64,000 bases of DNA from JAOPZW01 sp963835295. Lineage in GTDB: Bacteria > Actinomycetota > Thermoleophilia > Solirubrobacterales > Solirubrobacteraceae. The notes under the pieces were generated by a model. That model ran no database searches, was not told the origin of the DNA, and worked only from the letters and a program-made list of their open reading frames with translations. The stretch is from contig CAWIEX010000002.1 of assembly GCA_963835295.1 (NCBI GenBank), positions 496,001-560,000 of the forward strand, read 5' to 3'. Shown piece after piece: positions 54,696 to 62,814 of the stretch. Positions within the stretch are counted from its first letter, which is position 1. Every line of letters starts with the position of its first letter. Position numbers and translations under genes: made by a program.

Positions 54696-56639
54696 ATGAC
54701 TGCTTCATTTCTCAGGCGCGCCACGCTCATGGGCGTGGCGGCCGCACTCGTGGCGGCAGGATCGGCAGGCGCAGTGATCGGGCTGCCGTCCGACGGCTCT
54801 CAGGTCAACAACGACCCGGCGGCCGGCATCGACCCCAACCAGAACGCTGGGGTCTCAGACGTCGTCGGTGGATCGCTCGTCGCCGGTGGCCCGCGCGTGC
54901 CGTGGGCCACCTTCGAGCAGAAGGCCGGCAGCGCCCAGCGCATCTTCGTGCGGGCGTTCAAGAACGGGCAGTGGGTCACTCAGGGTCCATCGCTGAACAT
55001 CGACCAGAACGTCGAGGCGGAGGCGCCCTCGATCGACTTCGCCGGCCCGGGGCGCACGGTGCCGTGGGACGCGTGGTACGAGCCCAACGCGGCGCTCGGT
55101 GGCGAGAACCAGATCTTCGCCAGCCGCTTCGCGGCCGCCGCCAACGTGTGGCAGCCCGAGGGGCAGGACCGTGGATCGGGCGTCCCGTCGCTGAACATCA
55201 ACACCGACAAGGAGGCCGAGAACCCGTCGGTCGCCGGCGGGGCCGCCGTGGCGGGCGCCGATCCGGTGCCGTGGGTGGCGTGGGAGGAGCAGGACGGCAA
55301 CGTCAACGGCTCCGGCAACCACGACCAGATCTTCGTCTCCAAGGGCGTCAAGCAGGCTGCTCCGAACGCACCGTGCGCCGGCTTCAAGCCGTCGGCCAAC
55401 GCGAGCGTGAGCAACTTCTGCTGGCAGCAGGTCGGCCTCGATCGCCTGGCCAAGGACGGCGGCGCGTCGCCGACCGGCGACCCGACGCTGAACATCGACC
55501 CCAGCCGTAACGGCGTCCAGCCGGACATCACGTTCACCGGCCCCGGCGACACCGTCGGCTGGACGGTCTGGTACGAGAAGGACCCGAGCAACATCGGCCT
55601 GCGCAACAACGAGCAGGTCTTCGCGGCCAAGATCGTCAAGGACGCGAACGCCGACGGCGGGTTCCACTGGCAGGCCGTGGGCAACGGCACCGCCGGCAAG
55701 GTCAACGTCCTCGACACCTCGGGCAAGGGCTTCGGCTCGTGCGCGGAGTCGACCGACGCTGAGGACGCCTGCTCGCTGAACAAGCTGGCCGGCAACGATG
55801 CCGAGGATCCCCGCGTCGCGACCGGGACCCTGACGCCGGGTGGCGTCACCGTCCCGTGGGCGACGTGGTCGGAGGACGTCGGCGGCCACCACGCGATCTT
55901 CGTGTCGCGCCTGGTGGGCGGCGATCACTTCGAGCTGTTCAACGCCGGCAACCCGGTCTCGGGCCCGAACGAGGATGCGGGCACGCCCGACATCACGTTC
56001 TTCGGCAACACGCCGTACGTGTCGTGGACCTCGGGCAGCGCGACCGACAAGCGCGGCTTCGTCGGCCACTTCGACGCCTACGGGCAGTTCGTGTCGGACA
56101 CGCCGGGCGGCATCCGCCTGACCAACGCCAAGGGCATTCAGGCCGGCCCGCCCGCGTCGCTGATCGACGAGGCCCGCGTGGCGCTCTCCTCGAGCTGCAC
56201 CGCGGACCCGTTCACGGCCGACGGCACCACCTGCGCGCCGGCCGCGGTCAACGCCGCGTTCGACACGTTCACGACGGCGGGCACCCCGCAGCGCCTGTAC
56301 TCGCAGGCCCTGACCGGCGGCCCGAACTGCGTGCTGTTCTACAAGTGCGACCTGGACATCCATGTCCACCGCCACCACCGGGCGAGCATCATCGCGAAGC
56401 TGCGTCAGCGCCACTTCGTGGGGATCATCGTCGACAAGGTGGGCAAGCACGGCAGCGTCAAGCGCGTCGGCCGCGTGCCGCTGGGGACCCACCCCCGCAG
56501 CACGCTGCGTCTCGCGTGGGACCTGCGCGTCAACGGCAAGCCGCTGAAGGCCGGCCACTACCGCGTCACCCTGCGCGCCCTGGACAAGAAGGGCAAGGTC
56601 CTCGGCCTCACCAAGCCGTTCGACCTGCGCGTGAAGTAG
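54696..56639 (+). CDS. Secreted repeat protein, probable beta propeller, unknown function
   Basis: A 647-residue exported protein. The signal peptide ATLMGVAAALVAAGSAGAVI is followed by about five to six divergent repeats. These have the pattern S/T-LNID-x-n, then P-x-I-x-F-x-GPG-x-TV-PW-x-x-WYE (for example PSIDFAGPGRTVPWDAWYE and PDITFTGPGDTVGWTVWYE), each ending in an F-V/A-x-K/R strand. The C-terminal ~95 residues are a basic Ig-like domain (HVHRHHRASIIAKLRQRHFV). Cysteines occur in pairs in several blades. ATG follows GAGGGAG. I do not recognise a named family. Confidence 0.8.
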   Translation: MTASFLRRATLMGVAAALVAAGSAGAVIGLPSDGSQVNNDPAAGIDPNQNAGVSDVVGGSLVAGGPRVPWATFEQKAGSAQRIFVRAFKNGQWVTQGPSLNIDQNVEAEAPSIDFAGPGRTVPWDAWYEPNAALGGENQIFASRFAAAANVWQPEGQDRGSGVPSLNINTDKEAENPSVAGGAAVAGADPVPWVAWEEQDGNVNGSGNHDQIFVSKGVKQAAPNAPCAGFKPSANASVSNFCWQQVGLDRLAKDGGASPTGDPTLNIDPSRNGVQPDITFTGPGDTVGWTVWYEKDPSNIGLRNNEQVFAAKIVKDANADGGFHWQAVGNGTAGKVNVLDTSGKGFGSCAESTDAEDACSLNKLAGNDAEDPRVATGTLTPGGVTVPWATWSEDVGGHHAIFVSRLVGGDHFELFNAGNPVSGPNEDAGTPDITFFGNTPYVSWTSGSATDKRGFVGHFDAYGQFVSDTPGGIRLTNAKGIQAGPPASLIDEARVALSSSCTADPFTADGTTCAPAAVNAAFDTFTTAGTPQRLYSQALTGGPNCVLFYKCDLDIHVHRHHRASIIAKLRQRHFVGIIVDKVGKHGSVKRVGRVPLGTHPRSTLRLAWDLRVNGKPLKAGHYRVTLRALDKKGKVLGLTKPFDLRVK

Positions 56640-56840
56640 CGGCCTGACCGAGAGGTCTCGGCTGCTGGCGGCGGGCGTCCTTCGGGGCGCCCGCCGTCGT
56701 TCTGCCTCTCCGCGTGGCGCCTGTATCACTGCGTGGCGCCCAACTGCAGCATCGAGGGGAGGGAGTCCGCGGCGGTCGGTGCGCGGGTGGTCATCCTCGA
56801 GGCGTTGGCGCGCGTCGACGGGAGCGTCGGATGGACGCTT

Positions 56841-56875
56841 GTCGGGTTTGTCGGGCCTATCCCGACAAACCCGAC
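56841..56875. repeat. Perfect 15-bp hairpin of the palindromic element
   Basis: GTCGGGTTTGTCGGG (56841-56855), loop CCTAT, then CCCGACAAACCCGAC (56861-56875). The inner GTTTGTC/GACAAAC is shared with the next hairpin. Confidence 0.9.
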
Positions 56876-56913
56876 CTCGTCTGTTTCCGCGGCGCGTTGG
56901 CGCTCGACCGCGG

Positions 56914-56962
56914 AACGAGTGGCGAGTTTGTCAGCCTGAGGCAGACAAACTCGCCACTCGTT
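56914..56962. repeat. Perfect 19-bp hairpin of the palindromic element
   Basis: AACGAGTGGCGAGTTTGTC (56914-56932) pairs without mismatch with 56944-56962 around an 11-base loop (AGCCTGAGGCA), which itself is nearly palindromic. It has GTTTGTC/GACAAAC at the inner end, like the first hairpin. Confidence 0.9.
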
Positions 56963-57107
56963 GCTCGCAGGCGAGCGAGCGGCACGCGAACGCAGCCGCA
57001 GGCGCCCCGACCGCCGCTGCTGCTCTTCCCTCGATGATGCTGTAGGCGTCGCGCGGCGCCGCACGCGTCAGCAGCGAGACCGCCCGCCAGCGCCATAGGG
57101 TTGCCGC

Positions 57108-57971
57108 ATGCCCATGCTCTGCCTGGCCGGGACCTTCCGCATCCTGAGCACGGAGCCCGACGGCGACTCGATCCGCTTCTACCCCGACGACCCCGCCGCC
57201 TGGGCGCTCGTCCCCGGGTCCAACGCGGTGCGCACCAACGCGGGCGGCGGCGCGCAGCTGCGCCTCGACGGCATCGACGCGCTCGAGACGCACTACTCGC
57301 CCCGTGGCGGCGGGCCGCTGCACCAGCCGGTCGACCTGGCCCATCAGGCGCGCGACGAGCTCGTCCGCTGGCTGGGGTTTCGCGGGATCGAGCGCACCGG
57401 CGAGACCGTCACCGCCGCGACGCCCGAGGAGCTGCCGGGCTACCTGCTCACGCGCGGCGCCGACGTCTACGGGCGATGCGTGGCGCTGATCGGTCGCGGC
57501 GACGCCTCGGCGCCAAGCGGGACGCAGGCGATGACCAGGGTCGCCGACCTGCGCCGTACGGCGAACCATCGGATGATCGCCACGGGCCTCGCCTATCCGA
57601 CCTTCTACCTCAAGCTCTACGCCGACCTGCGCGCCGAGCTGACCAAGCAGGCGCGCCAGGCGCGCGACGCCAAGAAGGGCGTGTGGGCCGGCGACCGCAC
57701 CCAGAAGGGCGTCGACGTCGAGGGCCTCGCCACGCTGACCGACGAGGCGGTGCTGCTGCCCAAGCTCTTCCGGCGCCTCGTCGACTACCTCGCGATCAAC
57801 GACCGCGACGTCTCGCTGGACGGGTTCCACACCTATCTCGAGCAGCGCCAGGACCCCGTCTTCATCCTCTCGACCGGCACCTACACCGGCTTCGACTTCG
57901 TCGTCGACGTCCGCGGCCAGGTCGTCAAGCTGACGACCGAGCCCGAGGACCTGGTCTTCCAGGAGGCGTGA
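57108..57971 (+). CDS. SNase-like (staphylococcal nuclease fold) protein
   Basis: A 287-residue protein without signal peptide. The first half resembles the thermonuclease OB-fold: LAGTFRILSTEPDGDSIRFY and AQLRLDGIDALETHYSPRGG, later KKGVWAGDRTQ. The Asp of the DGDS loop and the GID-A-E segment are retained; the usual catalytic Arg positions are not certain. The C-terminal ~100 residues (PKLFRRLVDYLAINDRDVSL) are a separate domain I do not recognise. Activity is unproven. Confidence 0.75.
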   Translation: MPMLCLAGTFRILSTEPDGDSIRFYPDDPAAWALVPGSNAVRTNAGGGAQLRLDGIDALETHYSPRGGGPLHQPVDLAHQARDELVRWLGFRGIERTGETVTAATPEELPGYLLTRGADVYGRCVALIGRGDASAPSGTQAMTRVADLRRTANHRMIATGLAYPTFYLKLYADLRAELTKQARQARDAKKGVWAGDRTQKGVDVEGLATLTDEAVLLPKLFRRLVDYLAINDRDVSLDGFHTYLEQRQDPVFILSTGTYTGFDFVVDVRGQVVKLTTEPEDLVFQEA

Positions 57972-57976
57972 GCGCC

Positions 57977-58324
57977 TCAGCCGGAGGTGTGCTCCTGGAC
58001 GGCGACGAACGCGTGCTTGCGCTGGCGGACCGGGCCGCGACTGCCGTAGCCGCACGCCATCGCGATCGCCTTGCCACGATAGGTCTGCCCGGTCCCGGTG
58101 AGGCAGTGCCACGGCGCCGGCGCGTCACCGGTCGCGAACTTCTTGGCCGCGGCAACGGCCTTCCCGCACGACACGCCGCGCAGCGCATAGACGCGCAGGA
58201 CGTCGCCGCCCGCCCCGCTGAAGGTCGAGCACGTGCGCGTCGCGGCATGGCCCGGCGCCGCGGGGACGACAGCCACGGCGACTGCCGCGATGACGCCGGC
58301 GAGGGCGGAACGGTGGTGGCGCAT
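57977..58324 (-). CDS. Small secreted Cys-containing protein
   Basis: A 115-residue protein. The signal peptide ALAGVIAAVAVAVVPAAPGHA is followed by a compact domain with four cysteines (RTCSTFSG, GVSCGKA, WHCLTGTG, MACGYG), likely two disulfides. Similar short secreted domains are common in actinobacteria, with no known role. It is tail-to-tail with the SNase-like gene, five bases apart. Confidence 0.75.
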   Translation of the reverse strand: MRHHRSALAGVIAAVAVAVVPAAPGHAATRTCSTFSGAGGDVLRVYALRGVSCGKAVAAAKKFATGDAPAPWHCLTGTGQTYRGKAIAMACGYGSRGPVRQRKHAFVAVQEHTSG

Positions 58325-58356
58325 GTGCGCACCTTCGCACCGTAGGACTGCAGCGG

Positions 58357-60558
58357 CTAGGGGAAGAAACGCCCCAACGCCTCGTGGGCCTCGTGCAGCT
58401 CGGCCAGCGCCCAGCGCGACGTGTCGCCCGCGATCGTGAGCTCGAGCGCGTCGCCGCCGACCGTGCCGAAGACATCGAGCGGCACGGATCGACCCAGCGC
58501 CTCGAGCGCCTCGCGCGGACCAGAGACGACGAAGCCGACCGGGCGCTCACCGAAGAGGTGGCACCAGGGGTCGTCGCTGGGGCCGAGGTCGAGCGTGGCG
58601 CCCAGGCCGCCCGCGAGGCAGCACTCGGCCAGCGCGACGAGCAGGCCGCCCTCGGCGACGTCGTGGCACGAGCTCAGCGCGCCGGCGCGGACCGCTGCGC
58701 GGACCGCCTCGAGCACCGCGCGCGCCTGCGCGAGATCGACCGCCGGCAGACCGTCGGGCAGCGGCTCGCCACACAGCTTGGCCAGCTCGCCGCCCGCCAG
58801 CGACGGGGCCGCGTCCCAGCCGGCGAGCGCGATCGCGTCGCCTGCGCGCGCGAACCCGAGACGGCCCGCGCGCCGCGCGTCGGGCAGGCGGCCGACCATG
58901 CCGATGACGGGCGTCGGGTAGATCGGGCCGGTGACGCTCTCGTTGTAGAGCGAGACGTTGCCGCCGGTGACCGGCACGTCGAGGGCCCGGCAGGCGTCGC
59001 CCAGGCCGCGCACGGCCTCGGTGAGCTGCCAGGCGATGTGCGGCTTCTCGGGGTTGCCGAAGTTGAGGTTGTTGGTGACGCCGAGCGGCTCGGCGCCCAC
59101 GCAGGCGAGGTTCGCCGCGCACTCGAGCATCGCCGCGATCGTCCCCTGGTAGGGGTCGGCGGCGACGCGGCGGCCGTTGCCGTCGATCGACACGCCGAGG
59201 CCGCCGCCGTCGGGGAGCGCGAGCACGGCGGCGTCGGCCTCCTCCGGCCGACGCACGGTGCGCGACTGGACGATCCAGTCGTATTGCTCGAACAGGGGGC
59301 GGCGCGAGGCGAGGTTGGGCGAGGCCAGCAACGCGAGCAGCGCCTCGTGCACCGAGCCGCCGCGCGCGAGCGTCGCCGCGGGCGCGTCGTAGAGCGGCGC
59401 CGCCGGGCGCTGGGGCGCGAGCTCGTACACCGGGCAGTCGTCGACGAGCGCCGCCACCGGCATGTCGCCCACGAGCTCGTCGCCGCGGAAGATGCGCATC
59501 GCCCCGGTGTCGGTGACCTCGCCGATGGCCGTGCCGTGGACCTCCCAGCGTGCGCAGACGGCCAGCACGTCGTCCAGGCGCGCCGGCTCGCAGACGCACA
59601 TCATGCGCTCCTGGGACTCGGAGACCATGATCTCGAAGGGCTCCATGTCGGCCTCGCGCAGCGGGACCCGCGCGACGTCGAGGTCGATCCCCACGCCGCC
59701 CTTGGACGCCATCTCCGACGCGGACGAGGTCAGCCCGGCGGCGCCGAGGTCCTGCAGCGAGACGAGCAGGCCGCGGTCGAGGAGCTCGAGCGAGCACTCC
59801 ATGAGCTTCTTCTCCGCGAACGGGTCGCCGACCTGGACGGTCGGGCGCTTGTCGCCGTCGGCCTCGTCGAGCTCGGCGCTGGCCAGCACCGAGGCGCCGC
59901 CGATGCCGTCGCGGCCGGTCGAGGCGCCGAAGAGGACGACCACGTTGCCGACGCCTGCTGCCGCCGAGCGGATCATGCGCTCCGTCTCGGCCAGGCCGAG
60001 CGCCATGGCGTTGACCAGGCAGCTCTGCTCGTAGGGCGCCTCGAAGTAGACCTCGCCGCCGATGGTGGGCACGCCGATCGAGTTGCCGTAGTGCCCGATG
60101 CCGGCCACGGCGTGGTCGAGCAGGTAGCGCGAGCGCCCCGAAGCGTCGGGCTCGCCGAAGCGCAGGGAGTCGAGCACCGCGATCGGCCGCGCACCGAGGG
60201 CGAAGATGTCGCGCAGGATGCCGCCCACGCCGGTGGCGGCGCCCTGGAAGGGCTCGACCGCGCTGGGGTGGTTGTGCGACTCGACCTTGAAGGCCACCGC
60301 CAGCCCGCCGCCGACCGATACCGCGCCCGCGTTCTCGCCCGGGCCCATGACGACGTGGCGCCCCTCCGTGGGCAGCGTCTTGAGCAGCAGCTTTGAGTGC
60401 TTGTAGGCGCAGTGCTCGCTCCACAGCAGCGAGAACATCGCGAGCTCGACCTGGTTGGGCGCCCGCCCGAGCTTGTCGACGATGAGCGCGTACTCGTCGC
60501 GCGTGAGGCCGAGGGCGACCGCCTCGTCGATCGTGGGCAGCACGGCCGTGTCAGGCAT
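58357..60558 (-). CDS. purL: Phosphoribosylformylglycinamidine synthase, small-type PurL subunit
   Basis: A 733-residue ATP-dependent amidotransferase synthetase that turns FGAR into FGAM with PurQ and PurS. Motifs: MFSLLWSEHCAYKHSKLLL, MGPGENAGAVSVG, KVESHNHPSAVEPFQGAATG, SLQDLGAAGLTSSASEMA, VTNNLNFGNPEKP and SSCHDVAEGGLLVAL. Its ATG overlaps the purQ stop by eight bases. It is the last gene of purCSQL. Confidence 0.97.
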   Translation of the reverse strand: MPDTAVLPTIDEAVALGLTRDEYALIVDKLGRAPNQVELAMFSLLWSEHCAYKHSKLLLKTLPTEGRHVVMGPGENAGAVSVGGGLAVAFKVESHNHPSAVEPFQGAATGVGGILRDIFALGARPIAVLDSLRFGEPDASGRSRYLLDHAVAGIGHYGNSIGVPTIGGEVYFEAPYEQSCLVNAMALGLAETERMIRSAAAGVGNVVVLFGASTGRDGIGGASVLASAELDEADGDKRPTVQVGDPFAEKKLMECSLELLDRGLLVSLQDLGAAGLTSSASEMASKGGVGIDLDVARVPLREADMEPFEIMVSESQERMMCVCEPARLDDVLAVCARWEVHGTAIGEVTDTGAMRIFRGDELVGDMPVAALVDDCPVYELAPQRPAAPLYDAPAATLARGGSVHEALLALLASPNLASRRPLFEQYDWIVQSRTVRRPEEADAAVLALPDGGGLGVSIDGNGRRVAADPYQGTIAAMLECAANLACVGAEPLGVTNNLNFGNPEKPHIAWQLTEAVRGLGDACRALDVPVTGGNVSLYNESVTGPIYPTPVIGMVGRLPDARRAGRLGFARAGDAIALAGWDAAPSLAGGELAKLCGEPLPDGLPAVDLAQARAVLEAVRAAVRAGALSSCHDVAEGGLLVALAECCLAGGLGATLDLGPSDDPWCHLFGERPVGFVVSGPREALEALGRSVPLDVFGTVGGDALELTIAGDTSRWALAELHEAHEALGRFFP

Positions 60559-61222
60559 GGGCCGCCACGACCGCCGCCGACGCGAAGAGCTTCAGCCCGT
60601 CCGCGCTACCGCCGCACAGCTCGTCGACCGCGTGCTCGGGATGGGGCATGAGGCCCATGACGTTGCCGGCCTCGTTGCAGACCCCGGCGATGTCACGGGC
60701 CGACCCGTTGGGGTTCTCCCCGGGCGCGTAGCGCAGGACGACCTGCCCGCTGGCCTCGAGCGCGTCGAGCTGGTCGTCGGGCGCCCAGTAGCGGCCCGTC
60801 GTGTGCTTGCACGGGATCGACAGCCGCTCGCCCTCCTCGCACGCGCGCGTGAAGACGGTGCCCGCGTTGAGCACCTCGACCTCGACCTGGCGACAGCGGA
60901 AGCGCAAGCCGACATTGGGCAGCAGCGCGCCCGGGAGCAGGCCCGCCTCACACAGGACCTGGAAGCCGTTGCAGATCCCGAGCACCGGGCCGCCCTCGCG
61001 TGCGAAGGCGATGACGTCCTCCATGACCGGCGCGAAGCGCGCGATGGCGCCGACGCGCAGGTAGTCGCCGTAGGAGAAGCCACCCGGGACGACGACGGCA
61101 TCGACGCCCTGCAGGCCGCGGTCGGCGTGCCACAGCAGCACCGCCTCCCCCACCCGCGAGGCCGCGAGCTGCGCGTCGACGTCGTCGCACGAGCCCGGGA
61201 AGCGGATGACGCCGAACTTCAC
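60551..61222 (-). CDS. purQ: Phosphoribosylformylglycinamidine synthase, glutaminase subunit
   Basis: A 223-residue class I glutamine amidotransferase supplying ammonia to PurL. The nucleophile is Cys in GPVLGICNGFQVL, and the His-x-Glu is in GLMPHPEHAV. FSYGDYLRVGAIA matches the family. GTG 61222 overlaps the purS stop (GTGA). Confidence 0.97.
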   Translation of the reverse strand: MKFGVIRFPGSCDDVDAQLAASRVGEAVLLWHADRGLQGVDAVVVPGGFSYGDYLRVGAIARFAPVMEDVIAFAREGGPVLGICNGFQVLCEAGLLPGALLPNVGLRFRCRQVEVEVLNAGTVFTRACEEGERLSIPCKHTTGRYWAPDDQLDALEASGQVVLRYAPGENPNGSARDIAGVCNEAGNVMGLMPHPEHAVDELCGGSADGLKLFASAAVVAAHA

Positions 61223-61455
61223 GCGGCGGCGGGATCGCCCGCCACGATCTCGTAGTCCTCGATCAGCGGGTTGGCCAGCAGCCGCCGGCACATGTCGTCG
61301 AGCTGGGCGGCGTCCTCGACGTCGAGCTCCACCAGCCGTCCCACGTGGACGTTCGACACGCCCGAGAAGCCCAGCGCCGGCAGCGCGCGCTCGACCGCGA
61401 TCCCCTGCGGGTCGAGGATCCCTGCCTTGGGGCGGATGAGCACGCGTGCCCTCAA
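61219..61455 (-). CDS. purS: Phosphoribosylformylglycinamidine synthase subunit PurS
   Basis: A 78-residue small structural subunit that bridges PurL and PurQ. The family pattern is RVLIRPKAGILDPQGIAVER, LPALGFSGVSNVHVGRLVEL and LLANPLIEDYEI. It starts at TTG 61455, which overlaps the purC stop (TTGA). Confidence 0.94.
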   Translation of the reverse strand: MRARVLIRPKAGILDPQGIAVERALPALGFSGVSNVHVGRLVELDVEDAAQLDDMCRRLLANPLIEDYEIVAGDPAAA

Positions 61456-62330
61456 GGCGCGGTCCTCGCCAGCCAGTCGCCGAACGGCTCGCCCGTGATG
61501 CGCTCGTAGGCCTCGACGTAGCGCCCGCGCGTGCCCTGGACGACGTCGTCGGGGAGGGCCGGCGCCGGCGGCGCCTTGTCCCACCCAGACCCTGCGGCCC
61601 AGTCGCGCACGTACTGCTTGTCGAAGCTCGGCTGGCCCTGGCCGGCCTGGTAGCCGTCGGCCGGCCAATAGCGCGACGAGTCGGGCGTGAGGACCTCGTC
61701 GCCGACGACGAGCTCGTCGTCGTCGTCGAGCCCGAACTCGAACTTCGTGTCGGCCAGGATCACCCCGCGCTCGCGCGCGTGCTCCGCGGCGAAGCGATAG
61801 AGCTCGATCGACACGTCGCGCACGCGCGCCATGAGCTCGCGATCGCCCACCAGCTCCGCGGCGCGGTCGAAGTCGATCGCCTCGTCGTGGCCCTCGTCGG
61901 CCTTGGTCGACGGGGTGAAGACCGGCGTGGGCAGGCGCTCGGACTCGCGCAGGCCGGGGGGCAGCTCGATGCCCGAGACCTTCCCGGTGGCCTGGTAGTC
62001 CTTCCAGCCCGAGCCCGTGATGTAGCCGCGCACCACGCACTCGACGGGCAGCATGCGCAGCTTGCAGACGGTCATCGCGCGCCCGCGCACCTCGTCGGGG
62101 ACGTCCTCGGTGGCCGAGACGTAGTGGTTCTTGACGATGTGCCCGGAGCGCCCGAACCAGAAGGCGGACAGGCCCGTGAGCACCGCTCCCTTGTCCGGGA
62201 TCGGCGTCGGATGCACGACGTCGTACGTCGAGATCCGGTCGCTGGCGACCATCAGGATCCGGTCGCCGAGGTCATACATCTCTCGGACCTTCCCGCTGGC
62301 GATGAGCGGAAGGTCGGTTACAGGCGGCAC
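61452..62330 (-). CDS. purC: SAICAR synthetase
   Basis: A 292-residue enzyme joining aspartate to CAIR. Motifs: LIASGKVREMYDLGDRILMV, SDRISTYDVV, VECVVRGYITGSGWKDYQ, LADTKFEFG and LTPDSSRYWP. GTG 62330 is the only start that keeps the full N-terminus. It heads the overlapping purC-purS-purQ-purL operon. Confidence 0.96.
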   Translation of the reverse strand: MPPVTDLPLIASGKVREMYDLGDRILMVASDRISTYDVVHPTPIPDKGAVLTGLSAFWFGRSGHIVKNHYVSATEDVPDEVRGRAMTVCKLRMLPVECVVRGYITGSGWKDYQATGKVSGIELPPGLRESERLPTPVFTPSTKADEGHDEAIDFDRAAELVGDRELMARVRDVSIELYRFAAEHARERGVILADTKFEFGLDDDDELVVGDEVLTPDSSRYWPADGYQAGQGQPSFDKQYVRDWAAGSGWDKAPPAPALPDDVVQGTRGRYVEAYERITGEPFGDWLARTAP

Positions 62331-62386
62331 GGACCGCAGGCTACCAATGCGTTCGGTCCCCTCCGCACCCGGGTAGGTCCCGGCTC

Positions 62387-62776
62387 GTGATCGCCATCGT
62401 CGTCATCGTCATCGTCGCCGTCGTCGCCGTCGCGGCCTGGCTCGCCTACCGCGCCTCGGCGCGGCGCCGCCTCGAGCGCGAGCGCGCCCGCGAGCGCCTG
62501 AGCACCGAGGCCCGCGGCCATCGCCAGCAGCTCGAGGCCAACGCGGCCCGCGCCAGCGAGACCGCCGAGGAGGCCGAGCAGCGCCTCGAGCGCGCCGACG
62601 AGCACCGCACGGAGGCCGAGCGCCTCGAGCGCCAGGCCGCCGACCACAAGCGGCTCGCCGGCGAGGAGGAGGCTGCTGCCGAGGAGCTCGAGGCCCGCGG
62701 AGAGCGCGCCCGGCAGGCGGCAACGCGCCACGACGAGCGCGCGGCCGAGGCCGAGGACCGCCTGGAGCAGCTGTAG
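62387..62776 (+). CDS. Membrane-anchored coiled-coil protein
   Basis: A 129-residue protein. A single N-terminal membrane helix (MIAIVVIVIVAVVAVAAWLA) is followed by a continuous charged coiled coil (~28-128; EEAEQRLERADEHRTEAERL). There is no known domain. It is divergent from purC across 56 bases. Confidence 0.75.
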   Translation: MIAIVVIVIVAVVAVAAWLAYRASARRRLERERARERLSTEARGHRQQLEANAARASETAEEAEQRLERADEHRTEAERLERQAADHKRLAGEEEAAAEELEARGERARQAATRHDERAAEAEDRLEQL

Positions 62777-62814
62777 GGCTGTAGCTCCGGCCGTCCACGG
62801 CCGATACCGAGGGC

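Larger units (their letters stand above)
56731..57050. repeat. Composite palindromic repeat element in a 468-bp gene-free gap
   Basis: The gap from 56640 to 57107 has no convincing gene. Its ends are imperfect inverted copies of each other. GCGTGGCGCC...CAGCATCGAGGGG...GCGGCGGTCGG (from 56731) aligns with the reverse complement of 57010-57060, which includes CAGCATCATCGAGGG and GCGGCGGTCGG. Two perfect hairpins of 15 and 19 bp lie inside. Short frames read similarly on both strands because of the symmetry. This looks like a MITE- or REP/BIME-like element. Confidence 0.6.

Noticed and set aside
56726..57064. Short proteins encoded on both strands in the palindromic gap
   Set aside because: The similar peptides on both strands follow directly from the inverted-repeat symmetry. 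There is no ribosome site or domain.
62331..62386. Purine riboswitch upstream of purC
   Set aside because: Only 56 bases separate the divergent genes, and no aptamer-like paired regions are visible.
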